Below are positions 24,917 through 33,129 of a stretch of 51,770 nt of DNA, in pieces. The first letter of the stretch is position 1; the number at the start of each line of letters is the position of its first letter. The notes under the pieces are model-generated. The model was not told the origin of the DNA and made no database searches. It saw only the letters and a program-made list of their open reading frames with translations. Made by a program: the position numbers and the translations under genes. Origin of the DNA: Gammaproteobacteria bacterium (lineage in GTDB: Bacteria; Pseudomonadota; Gammaproteobacteria; Pseudomonadales; Azotimanducaceae); contig JAPPHD010000070.1 in the NCBI GenBank assembly GCA_028821125.1, forward strand, positions 1 to 51,770, read 5' to 3'.

Positions 24917-27292
24917 CTACTCGTTACCGAACGTCTTGCTGAGGGTCAGGCCGAACGACCTCGGCCTGCCGGACACGCTGACCAGGGTGCCCAACTCCCT
25001 AAGGATGTCCGTCGTGGTGACAATGAACTCTTCGTCGGTGATGTTCTTGGCCCACAAAGACAGGGTGAAGTCGTTGGCAAACATCCAGTCGACGCGCGCG
25101 TTCAGCCGACCGAGGTCGTCTCTTCTGACCGCTTCCTGAACCGGCGAAAGAGGATCTGTGGAGAATTCGTCAGTCCACACATAGTCGACCTGAATTCCCA
25201 GTTCGTTTCCGGCAATGCTCGCATCGTAACGGGCGGAAAGGCTGTACTGCCAGTCAGGCAGCGGTATCGGTTCATCGGATCGATCGATGATTGACACTCC
25301 ATCCTGACCAATCGATTGAAAGTCTTTGTATTTGAAATCGAGATACCCGACGGTGGCGAAGAAGCTCAAGCTTTCGGAAGGCGTCAGCCAGGCCTCGGCC
25401 TCGAACCCGGTGATCTCGGCCTTGGCGGCGTTGGTGAGAACGGTCACCACCGAGCCTCCCTCGCTCCCCGGCACGATGATCGAGCGCTGGATGTCCTTGT
25501 AGTCCACGTAGTAGGCGGCCGCGTTCAGGCGCATCAGCCCGTCGGCGAAATCGCCCTTCAGGCCCGCTTCATAGGACGTGGCCGTCTCCGGCGCGAACGG
25601 CATCGCCGCTGCCAGGTCGTCGCCATCGGCACGCAGGTTCTGCCCGCCGCCCCTCCAGCTTCGCGCATTCGATGCGTAGATCATCACCTGGTCGTTGATG
25701 TGGTAATCGACGCTGATCAACCACGACGGATCGTTGAAGCTGTCGGAAAGGTCCACGGCGCACCGATCCACGGGAATGTTCCCCGGGGGTACCCGGCATC
25801 GGATGATGAAGGCGTTTGCCACGGCATCGTCCACTGTTGAAGCCGTGCTGGGCGTGATCAGGTCTCCGAATGCCAGGCGGTTCATGTTGGTGAGTTCTTT
25901 CTTCTCCTCGGTCCAACGCAGGCCGCCGGTGATGTTGATGCGATCGGTGATGGCGTAAGTGGCCTGGCCGAACAGGGCCCAACTGGTGTTGGTGACTTCG
26001 CCCCGGGTGATGTTGGTGGTGGGATTGATGGCGGCGACGGCGATCGTGGTGCTGCCGTCGATGCCGTTTTCGCGGCTGTAGTACCCGCCGACAACCCAGT
26101 TCAGGCGATCGGTCGCCCCCGCAAGCTGCAGCTCCTGGGAGAAGAAATCGGCATCTACCGCCAACAGGGGGTGCAGCAGCTTGAAAGGCGTTCCGTCCAG
26201 ATCCAGCAACTGTGCCGTTTCCCAATTGCGATACCCCGTTATCGACCTCAACTCGATGTCATCGGTCACGTCGACGCTGATGGTCAGGCCGCCGCCCCAC
26301 AGGGTGGCCTTCGAGAAAACGTCGGCATCGGCATCGGTTTTCAGCAGGTCGCCGTCTACGTAGGCTGCCAATGCGGCATAGCCGGACGTTACGTAGTCCA
26401 CATAGTTCGCGAAGTCCACAGGCGCTCCGGAGAGTTCGATGCCCGCGGTGAGCGACGACGTTTCGGAAACCCCGTTTATAAAATTCCCTCCCGGATGGAG
26501 TATCTTTTCCACGTTGCCGCCCTCATCGAGGTCCATGTAATCGGCCTGCAACTGAATGTTGACGCGGTCGCTGGGGTCCCAGACCAGCGATCCGCGCAGG
26601 AATATCTCGTCCTGGTCGTAAAGATCGGCGCCGGTAAAGCGGGATTCGCCCCATCCGTCCTGGTCGGTCTTCTGAGCGGCGATACGGGCCGCGGCTGTAT
26701 CGCTGAAGGGAATGTTCAATGCCCCCGAGATCTGCGTGAAGTTCTTGTTGCCGTAGCTGGCCCTGAGATAGCCGTGCGTGCCCTCGTGGTCCGCTTTTCG
26801 AGAGATGATGTTGATGGCGCCGCCCGTGGTGTTGCGGCCATAGAGCGTGCCCTGGGGACCTTTCAGCACTTCGACCCGTTCGATGTCGAACATGTTGGCG
26901 TTCAGGCCGGACTGCCTGGGCAGGTTCACGTTGTCGACGTACGCGCCGACCGAAGAATCGTTGGTGAGCAGAAAATCCGCCTGCTGCTGACCGCGAATCG
27001 ACACCCATGCGATGGACGGGTCATGCTGCGTCTGCTGAATCAGCACCCCGGGAATCTGCGCCTCGACGTCGATGAATTCCTGAATCGTCTGACGCTCGAT
27101 CTGCTCGCTGCTGAAGGCCGAAACCGCCACCGGCACTTCCTGCAGGCTCTCCTCGCGCTTGCGCGCCGTGACGAGGATTTCCTCGACCACCATGGAACGG
27201 GCGCCGGCCCCCTCTTCGGCATTGACTGGCCCGGCGTAAGCGGAAACCAGGGCGACCCCGGCCGCAAGGCTGAAAACCCGTAGTGCGCTCAT
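24917..27292 (-). CDS. TonB-dependent outer-membrane receptor
   Basis: The 791-residue protein has a signal peptide (to about residue 25), then the TonB box-like EEILVTARKREESLQEVPVA and a plug domain with SIRGQQQADF, IERVEVLKGPQGTLYGRNTT and GGAINIISRK. A long beta-barrel ends in GRPRSFGLTLSKTFGNE. This is the FecA/CirA-like class widespread in marine proteobacteria for uptake of large or poorly soluble molecules. The final residue is Glu rather than the usual aromatic one, with Phe four residues from the end. ATG at 27292 is preceded by GAGGGG. The substrate is unknown; adjacent catabolic genes suggest an organic nutrient. Confidence 0.93.
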   Translation of the reverse strand: MSALRVFSLAAGVALVSAYAGPVNAEEGAGARSMVVEEILVTARKREESLQEVPVAVSAFSSEQIERQTIQEFIDVEAQIPGVLIQQTQHDPSIAWVSIRGQQQADFLLTNDSSVGAYVDNVNLPRQSGLNANMFDIERVEVLKGPQGTLYGRNTTGGAINIISRKADHEGTHGYLRASYGNKNFTQISGALNIPFSDTAAARIAAQKTDQDGWGESRFTGADLYDQDEIFLRGSLVWDPSDRVNIQLQADYMDLDEGGNVEKILHPGGNFINGVSETSSLTAGIELSGAPVDFANYVDYVTSGYAALAAYVDGDLLKTDADADVFSKATLWGGGLTISVDVTDDIELRSITGYRNWETAQLLDLDGTPFKLLHPLLAVDADFFSQELQLAGATDRLNWVVGGYYSRENGIDGSTTIAVAAINPTTNITRGEVTNTSWALFGQATYAITDRINITGGLRWTEEKKELTNMNRLAFGDLITPSTASTVDDAVANAFIIRCRVPPGNIPVDRCAVDLSDSFNDPSWLISVDYHINDQVMIYASNARSWRGGGQNLRADGDDLAAAMPFAPETATSYEAGLKGDFADGLMRLNAAAYYVDYKDIQRSIIVPGSEGGSVVTVLTNAAKAEITGFEAEAWLTPSESLSFFATVGYLDFKYKDFQSIGQDGVSIIDRSDEPIPLPDWQYSLSARYDASIAGNELGIQVDYVWTDEFSTDPLSPVQEAVRRDDLGRLNARVDWMFANDFTLSLWAKNITDEEFIVTTTDILRELGTLVSVSGRPRSFGLTLSKTFGNE

Positions 27293-27370
27293 TTCGATAT
27301 CCCCTCACCACTAATTTAACGCCTCGCATATAATAACCCTAGTAATCTTATTTAGACAATTGCAATGATG

Positions 27371-27434
27371 CGGATGGCGCAGGGGTTCGGGATTGTCGAG
27401 GTCCTCTTCGCGGCCCGGGATGGTGTTGATCAGC
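27371..27434 (-). repeat. Duplicated piece of an SDR gene (63 of 64 bases)
   Basis: Bases 27371-27434 match 32360-32423, inside the SDR gene at 32153-33016, with a single mismatch (C at 27380, A at 32369) and in the same orientation. The copied part would encode LINTIPGREEDLDNPEPLRH. Here it is not within a gene: it begins at the 3' end of the VapC gene and supplies its stop codon (27432-27430). It lies 80 bases upstream of the TonB receptor start. Confidence 0.9.
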
Positions 27435-27810
27435 GTATCAACCGGACTTCCAGGTCGAGCAGCAGCCTTGTCCAGTTCCGGTCTGCGGTGATCACCGGGG
27501 CGCGCTCGCGCATCGCCAGGGCGAGGCATGCCCGGTCGCCGAGCGACAAGCCCTGCTGCCTCGTCGTTGTTCGCAGCGAACCCGCCGCCAATGCCAGGGT
27601 TTCATCGAAGGGACGGACGGGAATGTCGAAGTCGCGCAGCCGGCCTCGCGCGCTTGCCTCGGGAACGCCGCGGTCGATCAGGCAGGCAACCACCTCGGAT
27701 GCGTTTACGGCGGACAGGATGCCGTCGGAAAGGGCCTCGACAGCCCGTTCGGCGCCTGTTTCGTTGAACGCGACGGCCAGGAGAGCGGAGCTGTCAAACA
27801 CGATCGCCAT
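27430..27810 (-). CDS. vapC: VapC-type PIN-domain toxin
   Basis: The 126-residue protein starts IVFDSSALLAVAF and has the four PIN acidic residues in place: D6, E39 (NASEV), D92 (GDRACLALA) and D110 (VITADRNW). It would be a Mg2+-dependent tRNA or rRNA nuclease. ATG at 27810 is chosen over the 5' extension from 27951, which runs through the antitoxin's 3' end. The last codon and stop derive from the duplicated SDR fragment, so the native C-terminus (usually a few residues after the LLLDLEVRLI segment) may have been replaced, although the length is close to normal. It follows the AbrB-type antitoxin by 55 bases. Confidence 0.85.
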   Translation of the reverse strand: MAIVFDSSALLAVAFNETGAERAVEALSDGILSAVNASEVVACLIDRGVPEASARGRLRDFDIPVRPFDETLALAAGSLRTTTRQQGLSLGDRACLALAMRERAPVITADRNWTRLLLDLEVRLIR

Positions 27811-27834
27811 GGGCTGATTTAACCTGCTGCCCTT

Positions 27835-27876
27835 CGCCTGTTCCTCTCCGCCTATTCCTCTCCGCCTATTCCTCTC
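27835..27876. repeat. Three tandem 14-bp repeats at the antitoxin-toxin junction
   Basis: The unit CGCCTATTCCTCTC occurs three times in direct tandem (27835-27848 with one change, 27849-27862, 27863-27876). On the coding minus strand each unit reads GAGAGGAATAGGCG and contains a Shine-Dalgarno-like GAGAGGA. The array covers the antitoxin stop codon and the spacer to the toxin start at 27810. Confidence 0.85.
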
Positions 27877-28357
27877 CCCACAGGGCCCGGCGGTCCGCAA
27901 TGAACGCATCGACCACACTCTCGCCAGGGGTCTTGTAATCCTGCAGCTCACGCTGCATGCGCCGAATCGCGATACGGCGTGAAATCACTCGCAACTCGCC
28001 CGCTTCGACGCGGGCGGTTACGCGGCCGTCCTTGTCGAGCATCATGGCGTCGCGCATCTCCTGCGGGATCACCAGCCGGCCGTCCGGCGCCACCGTTACC
28101 GGCTGCGACTCGACGTCCGGAGATACCTCGCGCGGGGGCGGCGGGTGCCCGGCAGACGCCTCATGGCTGGTTTTCCAATACTGGTACTGGGTGTTCGCCG
28201 TGGCGGGGTTGCCGTTCTCGGCGGCGATGCGTTCCACGACTTCGCGGCGGGAAGCGCGCCGGCCCCTGTCGCGTGTGATTTCGTCGGCGACCTCCCACAC
28301 GCGCCCTGTTCGCGTCCCCGCGCGCGGCCTCGGATACAGCACAGGTCGGTCTTTCAT
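27866..28357 (-). CDS. AbrB/SpoVT-type antitoxin with extra N-terminal domain
   Basis: The 163-residue protein has a swapped-hairpin AbrB DNA-binding region in its middle (VTVAPDGRLVIPQEMRDAMM) followed by the acidic C-terminal tail expected to bind the toxin. The first 70 residues (VWEVADEITRDRGRRASRRE...AENGNPATANTQYQYWKTSH) look like a small helical DNA-binding or recognition domain found in other AbrB proteins. ATG at 28357 has AGGGGCGAG upstream and removes a non-conserved extension. It precedes the VapC gene and is probably the autorepressor of the pair. Confidence 0.75.
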   Translation of the reverse strand: MKDRPVLYPRPRAGTRTGRVWEVADEITRDRGRRASRREVVERIAAENGNPATANTQYQYWKTSHEASAGHPPPPREVSPDVESQPVTVAPDGRLVIPQEMRDAMMLDKDGRVTARVEAGELRVISRRIAIRRMQRELQDYKTPGESVVDAFIADRRALWGEE

Positions 28358-28705
28358 TGGCTCGCCCCTTTTGTTGCCAGTCTGATTATAGAAAACCAGA
28401 TTGTATGTTTGATGGAAAGCGATATCTACCATGGGTCGCATACCCCATCAGGCTGCCGTACCGAATTGCTTCGGATCGTGCCGGTTTCGCTCGAGTTCGG
28501 GCAACACCGGCCGCTCGGAGTGGCAACCGGGCGCCAGGCAAACAGGCGCGTCATTCCGCTGCTGATGCCTTGATGCCGCATGTTTAGACAATTTCGACAA
28601 TGCGAATGGCGCCTTGCGATCGCGCCTGTTCACTACGCTTGCCAACCTCGTTACGATCAATCATAAGTGGGCGCGGGCGGCTCCGCCGGCGTCACGGGAC
28701 GGAAG
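28358..28705. other. 348-bp gap with repeat debris
   Basis: No gene is visible. Bases 28583-28612 (TTTAGACAATTTCGACAATG...) match 27351-27380 at 25 of 30 positions, suggesting that part of the sequence upstream of the TonB gene was also copied here. The right end of the foldback element follows at 28629. The AT-rich start (28378-28440) is probably the promoter of the antitoxin-toxin operon. Confidence 0.5.
28629..28674. repeat. Right-end fragment of the foldback element
   Basis: TTCACTACGCTTGCCAACCT followed by CGTTACGATCAATCATAAGTG matches the right part of the 12040-12220 element (TTCACTACTCTTGCCAACCT, then CGCTACGTCCATTCATGAATA), with decay toward the terminal repeat. Only this end is present, 32 bases before the GST gene. 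Confidence 0.6.
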
Positions 28706-29362
28706 ATGCTGAAACTCTACTACTCACCGGGTGCGTGCTCGCTGATCAGTCACATCGTGCTTGAGGAAGCGGGCGCCGACTACGAGGCCCACGCGATCAG
28801 CTTCGCCGATGGCGACAACCACGCCGGCTGGTTCCTGGCGATCAATCCGAAAGCGCGCGTGCCCGCCCTGGTTACGGACGGCGGCATTCTCACGGAGAAT
28901 CCCGCCATCCTGAACTACATTGCGCAGACACACCCGCACGCCGGGCTGCTGCCGGCAAACGATGTACTGCTCGCCAACCAGATCCTGGCCTTCAACGTTT
29001 TCATGGCCACTTCGGTGCACATCGCGTTCCGGCAGATCTCGCGGCCCGGTGACTACGCCGACGGTCCGGCTGCCGCCAGGGCGCTGGCGGACAAGGTTCC
29101 CGAGCTTGCCAACGGGTTCTTTTCCGTTGTCGAGCGGCAACTCGAAGACGGTGGCGGGCCCTGGGCGTACGGGGATGCCTATTCGCTTGCGGATCCGTAC
29201 CTGTTCGTCTACGCGAACTACCTGGGTATGGGCGACCGGGGGGATCCGGGCCGGTTTCCGGGGATTGCCGCTCACCGGCAGCGTATGCTTGCCAGAAGTG
29301 CGGTGAAACGGGTTTTCGCCGAAGAGGGGTTGGGCGAATCGGTGACCGAGTGGTTCCGGTGA
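28706..29362 (+). CDS. Glutathione S-transferase, beta-class-like
   Basis: The 218-residue protein begins MLKLYYSPGACSLISHIVLE, the thioredoxin-fold start of bacterial beta-class GSTs in which the cysteine (C11) contacts glutathione. INPKARVPALVTDGGILTEN provides the cis-Pro and the TEN/SNAIL-like glutathione loop. The helical C-terminal domain includes YGDAYSLADPYLFVYANYLG. It conjugates or reduces electrophiles. ATG at 28706 has GGGACGGAAG upstream and is preferred over the earlier start at 28667. It may detoxify intermediates of the catabolic block that follows. Confidence 0.88.
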   Translation: MLKLYYSPGACSLISHIVLEEAGADYEAHAISFADGDNHAGWFLAINPKARVPALVTDGGILTENPAILNYIAQTHPHAGLLPANDVLLANQILAFNVFMATSVHIAFRQISRPGDYADGPAAARALADKVPELANGFFSVVERQLEDGGGPWAYGDAYSLADPYLFVYANYLGMGDRGDPGRFPGIAAHRQRMLARSAVKRVFAEEGLGESVTEWFR

Positions 29363-29401
29363 ACCAGGGTGCACACAGGCAATTGAGCAGCGGAGGATCG
29401 G

Positions 29402-30610
29402 ATGTATGACGTGATGCAGGGCGTACGGGTGATCGAGGTGGCTGAGCACACTTTCGTCCCGGCCGCCGGAGTCGTCCTGGCCGATTGGGGCGCGGACGTG
29501 ATCAAGATCGAGCGTACGGCCGGAGGTGGAGATCCTGCCAGGCATATGCTCATCCTGCAGCGGCCGGGTCAGAAGCGGAACGAGTATTTTGAAGTCGCCA
29601 ACCGCGGCAAACGCTCGGTAGCGCTCGACCTCACCCGGGATGCGGGACGCGAACAGCTCTACAGGCTCGTGGAAAACGCGGACGTGTTCATCACCAACCT
29701 GCGCACGGATGCGCGCAGAAAACTGCGGATCGAGGCGGACGATCTCATGCATCGCAATCCGCGCCTCGTCTACGCGCGAGGCTCTGGCTACGGTATGCGC
29801 GGGCCAATGGCGAACCACGGCGGATTCGACTATCCGTCGTCGTGGTGTCGCTCGGGCTCCGGTTTCGCCCAGACGCCCGAATCCGGGCCGCCGCCGCAAC
29901 AGCCCGGATCGGTGGGGGACCTCACGGGTGGCGCGACCCTGGCCGGAGCGATCTCGGCGGCGCTGTTCCGCCGGGAGCGGACGGGCAGGGGGGCCGTCGT
30001 CGACCATGCGCTCTATCTCATGGGCGCCTACATCATGACCCAGTCCCTGGCCGGCGCCAGCCTGTCCGGCGCGCAGCCCGGCGACCCGATGGCGCCCCGC
30101 CGGAGCCGGGGCCACCCGCTGGTGCGCCTGTACCGGACCAGCGACGGCCGCTGGCTGGCGCTCTGTTTCCTTCAGGACCGCTGGTTTGCCGACCTGGCGC
30201 GCCGACTGGGACGGGAAGACCTGCTGGAAGACGAGCGTTTCAAGGACGAGAAGGCCAAGATGGCCAACGCCGAAGCGCTCATCGACGAGCTGGAGGGCGT
30301 GTTCGAGACGAAAACGCTGGCGGAGTGGAACGACATTCTGTTTTCCATGGAGGGCGTTTGGGCGCCCTTGTTGAATCCCGCCGAGGTGATCACCGACGAT
30401 CAGGCGTTGACGAACGGATTCGTCACCGAAGTTTCCGCCGATGACGGGAGCTATCTGGCCGCATCGTCCCCGGGCCAGTTCGATGAACGGCCGATCGGCC
30501 GGCTCGGCGCGAGCCCGGGGTACGGCGAGCACACCGACGAGGTGATGAGCGAGCTGGGACTGGGCGCCGATGAGATCGCGCGATTGCGCAAGCAGGGGGT
30601 ATTGCTGTGA
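29402..30610 (+). CDS. Class III (CaiB/BaiF) CoA-transferase, copy 1
   Basis: The 402-residue protein has the typical start GVRVIEVAEHTFVPAAGVVLADWGADVIKIE, and KRSVALDLTRDAGREQLYRL. The VGDLTGGATLAGAI segment holds the catalytic aspartate, and the C-terminal GEHTDEVMSELGL is conserved in the family. These enzymes move CoA between organic acids. ATG at 29402 has GGAGGATCGG upstream. The stop overlaps the GTG start of copy 2 (GTGA), so the two are translationally coupled and may act as a heteromer or on sequential substrates. Confidence 0.9.
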   Translation: MYDVMQGVRVIEVAEHTFVPAAGVVLADWGADVIKIERTAGGGDPARHMLILQRPGQKRNEYFEVANRGKRSVALDLTRDAGREQLYRLVENADVFITNLRTDARRKLRIEADDLMHRNPRLVYARGSGYGMRGPMANHGGFDYPSSWCRSGSGFAQTPESGPPPQQPGSVGDLTGGATLAGAISAALFRRERTGRGAVVDHALYLMGAYIMTQSLAGASLSGAQPGDPMAPRRSRGHPLVRLYRTSDGRWLALCFLQDRWFADLARRLGREDLLEDERFKDEKAKMANAEALIDELEGVFETKTLAEWNDILFSMEGVWAPLLNPAEVITDDQALTNGFVTEVSADDGSYLAASSPGQFDERPIGRLGASPGYGEHTDEVMSELGLGADEIARLRKQGVLL

Positions 30611-31821
30611 GTCAGCCGCTGAAGGGCCTGAAGGTCGTGGAAGTCTCGATGTGGGCCTATGTGCCGTCCGCCGGGGCGGTGCTCTCGGACTGGGGCGCAT
30701 CGGTGATCAAGATCGAGGCGCCGGACGGCGACCCCATCCGCTATCTCAATTACGCCGGCCTGAATCCTGAGGAACTCGGCTATTCCTTCATGTACGACAT
30801 CTTCAATCGCGGCAAGCGGAGCGTCGCGATGAACCTCAAGGCCGAGGGTGCGCGTGACCTCCTGTTCAGGCTCGTCGACGAAGCCGATGTGTTCCTCACC
30901 AGCCTGTTGCCCGCGGCACGCAGAAGACTCGGCATCGACATCGACGACGTGCAGGGCCGCAATCCGGATGTGATCTACGCCGTCGGCAGCGGCCAGGGAG
31001 CCAAGGGACCGGAGGCGGAGAAGGGCGGTTACGACTCGATCTCGTACTGGAGCCGTTCCGGCCTGGCCTCAGCAGTGACGCCGGAAGAGTCGTCCCATCC
31101 GCTGGGCATGCCCTGCGGCGCCTTCGGCGACGGTCAGAGCGGCATGATGCTGGCCGGCGGCATCGCCGCCGCCGTCGCCCAGCGGGCCCTGACCGGCGAG
31201 GCCACGGTGGTGGACGGCGCCCTGCTGGCGAGCGGCATGTGGGCCATGCAGCCGCACATCGTCGGGTCTGCCATCCGCGGGGTGGATGAGCTGCCGAAGC
31301 CCGTGCGCACCGCGTTGCCGAACCCGCTGGTCAACACCTACCGCACCGCCGATAACCGCTACATCGCCCTGTGCATGCTCCAGGGCCAGCGCTACTGGCC
31401 GGGCTTCTGCAGGGCGGCGGGCCGCGAAGACCTGGTCGAGCACGAGGATTTCGCCAGCGATGCGCTGCGCGCGCGGAACATCGAGGCCTGCATCGCCGCG
31501 CTGGACGAGGAATTCGCGAAGCACACGCTGGAAGAATGGAAGGCGATCCTTGCGACCCAGGAAGGCCAATGGGACGTGGTGCAGCAGGTCGGGGAACTGC
31601 CCCGGGACGTGCAGGCCGTGGCCAACGGCTACGTGCAGGAAGTGCGGTTCGACAGCGGCCGAACGGTGCCGATGGTCAGTGTGCCGCTGCAGTTCGGCCG
31701 CGAGGTCTCGGGCTCCCGCCCGGCACCGGAGCTCGGAGAACATACTGACGAAGTGATGATGGAGATCGGCCTGGACATGGATCAGATTCTGGAGGCCAAG
31801 GTAGCCGGTATCCTGCTCTAG
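30607..31821 (+). CDS. Class III (CaiB/BaiF) CoA-transferase, copy 2
   Basis: The 404-residue protein is homologous to the preceding gene's product: VVEVSMWAYVPSAGAVLSDWGASVIKIE, KRSVAMNLKAEGARDLLFRL, the aspartate-containing FGDGQSGMMLAGGI and C-terminal GEHTDEVMMEIGLD. It starts at GTG 30607, overlapping copy 1's stop by four bases. Tandem pairs of this family occur in pathways such as succinyl-CoA:benzylsuccinate or mesaconyl-CoA transferases, where both subunits can be different; which applies here is unknown. Confidence 0.9.
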   Translation: MSQPLKGLKVVEVSMWAYVPSAGAVLSDWGASVIKIEAPDGDPIRYLNYAGLNPEELGYSFMYDIFNRGKRSVAMNLKAEGARDLLFRLVDEADVFLTSLLPAARRRLGIDIDDVQGRNPDVIYAVGSGQGAKGPEAEKGGYDSISYWSRSGLASAVTPEESSHPLGMPCGAFGDGQSGMMLAGGIAAAVAQRALTGEATVVDGALLASGMWAMQPHIVGSAIRGVDELPKPVRTALPNPLVNTYRTADNRYIALCMLQGQRYWPGFCRAAGREDLVEHEDFASDALRARNIEACIAALDEEFAKHTLEEWKAILATQEGQWDVVQQVGELPRDVQAVANGYVQEVRFDSGRTVPMVSVPLQFGREVSGSRPAPELGEHTDEVMMEIGLDMDQILEAKVAGILL

Positions 31822-31837
31822 TCCGTCGTCGGTTCCA

Positions 31838-32119
31838 TGCGAGTCGGCAACCGGCGCGCCGGGTTCCCGACTTTCACGGATCAAAACACAACCCTTTGAT
31901 TATAAAGAAAAATTTATTTAACATAATATCGTCAGTCGCAACAGCGAGTTCGCATACGGCGCTTCCCTTTCGGCGCACGGCCACATTGTCCAGCGAAACT
32001 CATTGCTTTCGGACGAGCTTAACGCGCCGAAAGGGAAGCCCCGCATGCGAACTCTTTCCCGGGATTCGGCGTTGTTCCTTGCACGTCCTCGTCCCGGCGC
32101 CCCGGGTTCCCGACTCGCA
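31838..32119. repeat. Large nested inverted repeat (foldback)
   Basis: Outer arms: ATGCGAGTCGGCAACC (31838-31853) pairs with 32104-32119 at 15 of 16 positions. Inner arms: 31946-31976 pairs with 32024-32054 at 29 of 31 positions (GCGCCGAAAGGGAAGC...). A local GC-rich hairpin (31843-31871), able to act as terminator for the CoA-transferase genes, lies in the left outer arm. No credible ORF is present. The centre is AT-rich around 31890-31930. It fills the gap between convergent genes. Confidence 0.7.
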
Positions 32120-32152
32120 TCCGGCTGCGCCGGCGCACGTTCTGCACGGGCT

Positions 32153-33016
32153 TTACAGCCGCCCCTCGCTGACTTCGCTCAGGTCGAGCAGTTCCTCCTT
32201 GCGTGCGAGCAGGTCCTCGTAAGTCACCTCGGGGCCGAACTCGAGGTCGGGGTTCTTGAACAGCGCGGCGGTGGAGAATTTTCCGTTGCCCGCCTGGATG
32301 ATCCTGCCGGTAGGCGCGTCCTCGCTGCACATCAGCAGCACCGCGGGCGTGACCATGCGCGGATGGCGAAGGGGTTCGGGATTGTCGAGGTCCTCTTCGC
32401 GGCCCGGGATGGTGTTGATCAGCCGGGTGGTCGCGGCGGGCGCCAGGGTGTTCACACGGACGTTCTTCGCCCGGCCCTCGATGGCGAGCACGTTCATCAG
32501 GCCCACCATGCCCGTCTTGGCCGCGCCGTAGTTGGCCTGCCCGAAGTTGCCCCAGATGCCGGAACCGGAACTGGTGAAGACGATGCGGCCGTAGTTCCTG
32601 TCATACATGATGGGCCAGGCCGCGCGGGTGACGTAGGCGGTGCCGTTGAGGTGCACGTCCATGATGATGTCCCAGTCGTCCAGGTCCATCTTCTTGAAGC
32701 TCTTGTCGCGCAGGATGCCGGCGTTGTTGACCAGGATGTCGACGGTGCCGAAGGCCTCTACCGCATCGTCGACGATGGATCGGGCGCCCTCGCGGCTGGC
32801 GACGCTGGCCTTGTTGGCGATGGCGGTGCCGCCGAGGGCGCGGATTTCCTCGACCGTTCCGTCGGCCATGTCGCTCGAGCCGCGGCCGTCGCCGCTGCCG
32901 CCGAGGTCGTTGACCACCACCTTGGCGCCGCGCCGGGCGAACTCCAGCGCGTGACTCCTGCCCAACCCGCCGCCGGCGCCCGTGATGATCACCACTTTGC
33001 CTTCGAATTCACTCAA
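32153..33016 (-). CDS. SDR, MFE-2-type hydroxyacyl-CoA dehydrogenase-like
   Basis: The 287-residue protein has TGAGGGLG (12-19), VVVNDLGGSGDGRGSS (diagnostic of MFE-2-type SDRs), NNAG (97-100), S150, Y163 and K167 (YGAAK). It resembles the SDR at 13129-14019. Likely role: oxidation of a (3R)-hydroxyacyl-CoA or related secondary alcohol. The start is TTG at 33016 with AAGGAGGG six bases upstream; no ATG suits. It is divergent from the cytochrome P450 gene across 113 bases. Part of its coding sequence is copied at 27371-27434. Confidence 0.88.
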   Translation of the reverse strand: MSEFEGKVVIITGAGGGLGRSHALEFARRGAKVVVNDLGGSGDGRGSSDMADGTVEEIRALGGTAIANKASVASREGARSIVDDAVEAFGTVDILVNNAGILRDKSFKKMDLDDWDIIMDVHLNGTAYVTRAAWPIMYDRNYGRIVFTSSGSGIWGNFGQANYGAAKTGMVGLMNVLAIEGRAKNVRVNTLAPAATTRLINTIPGREEDLDNPEPLRHPRMVTPAVLLMCSEDAPTGRIIQAGNGKFSTAALFKNPDLEFGPEVTYEDLLARKEELLDLSEVSEGRL

Positions 33017-33129
33017 GGTATCCCTCCTTGCAACAGGCTAATTGAGTTACCCTAATGGTCGCCGAATGTGTGTACAGCAACAAGTCGCAGCAGGCGCCCG
33101 ATCCCGAAACCCCTCTTGAAGGAGCCAGC
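33017..33129. promoter_or_regulatory. Divergent promoter region with CTAATTGAGT box
   Basis: This 113-bp spacer separates the minus-strand SDR from the plus-strand P450 gene. CTAATTGAGT at 33038-33047 occurs in reverse (ACTCAATTAG) at 50678-50687, upstream of the acyl-CoA dehydrogenase gene; both copies lie near a CCCTA. It may be an operator, but no -10/-35 pair is convincing. Confidence 0.3.

Noticed and set aside
28724-30700. 658-codon minus-strand frame
   Set aside because: It is antisense to the GST and CoA-transferase genes and contains no motif.
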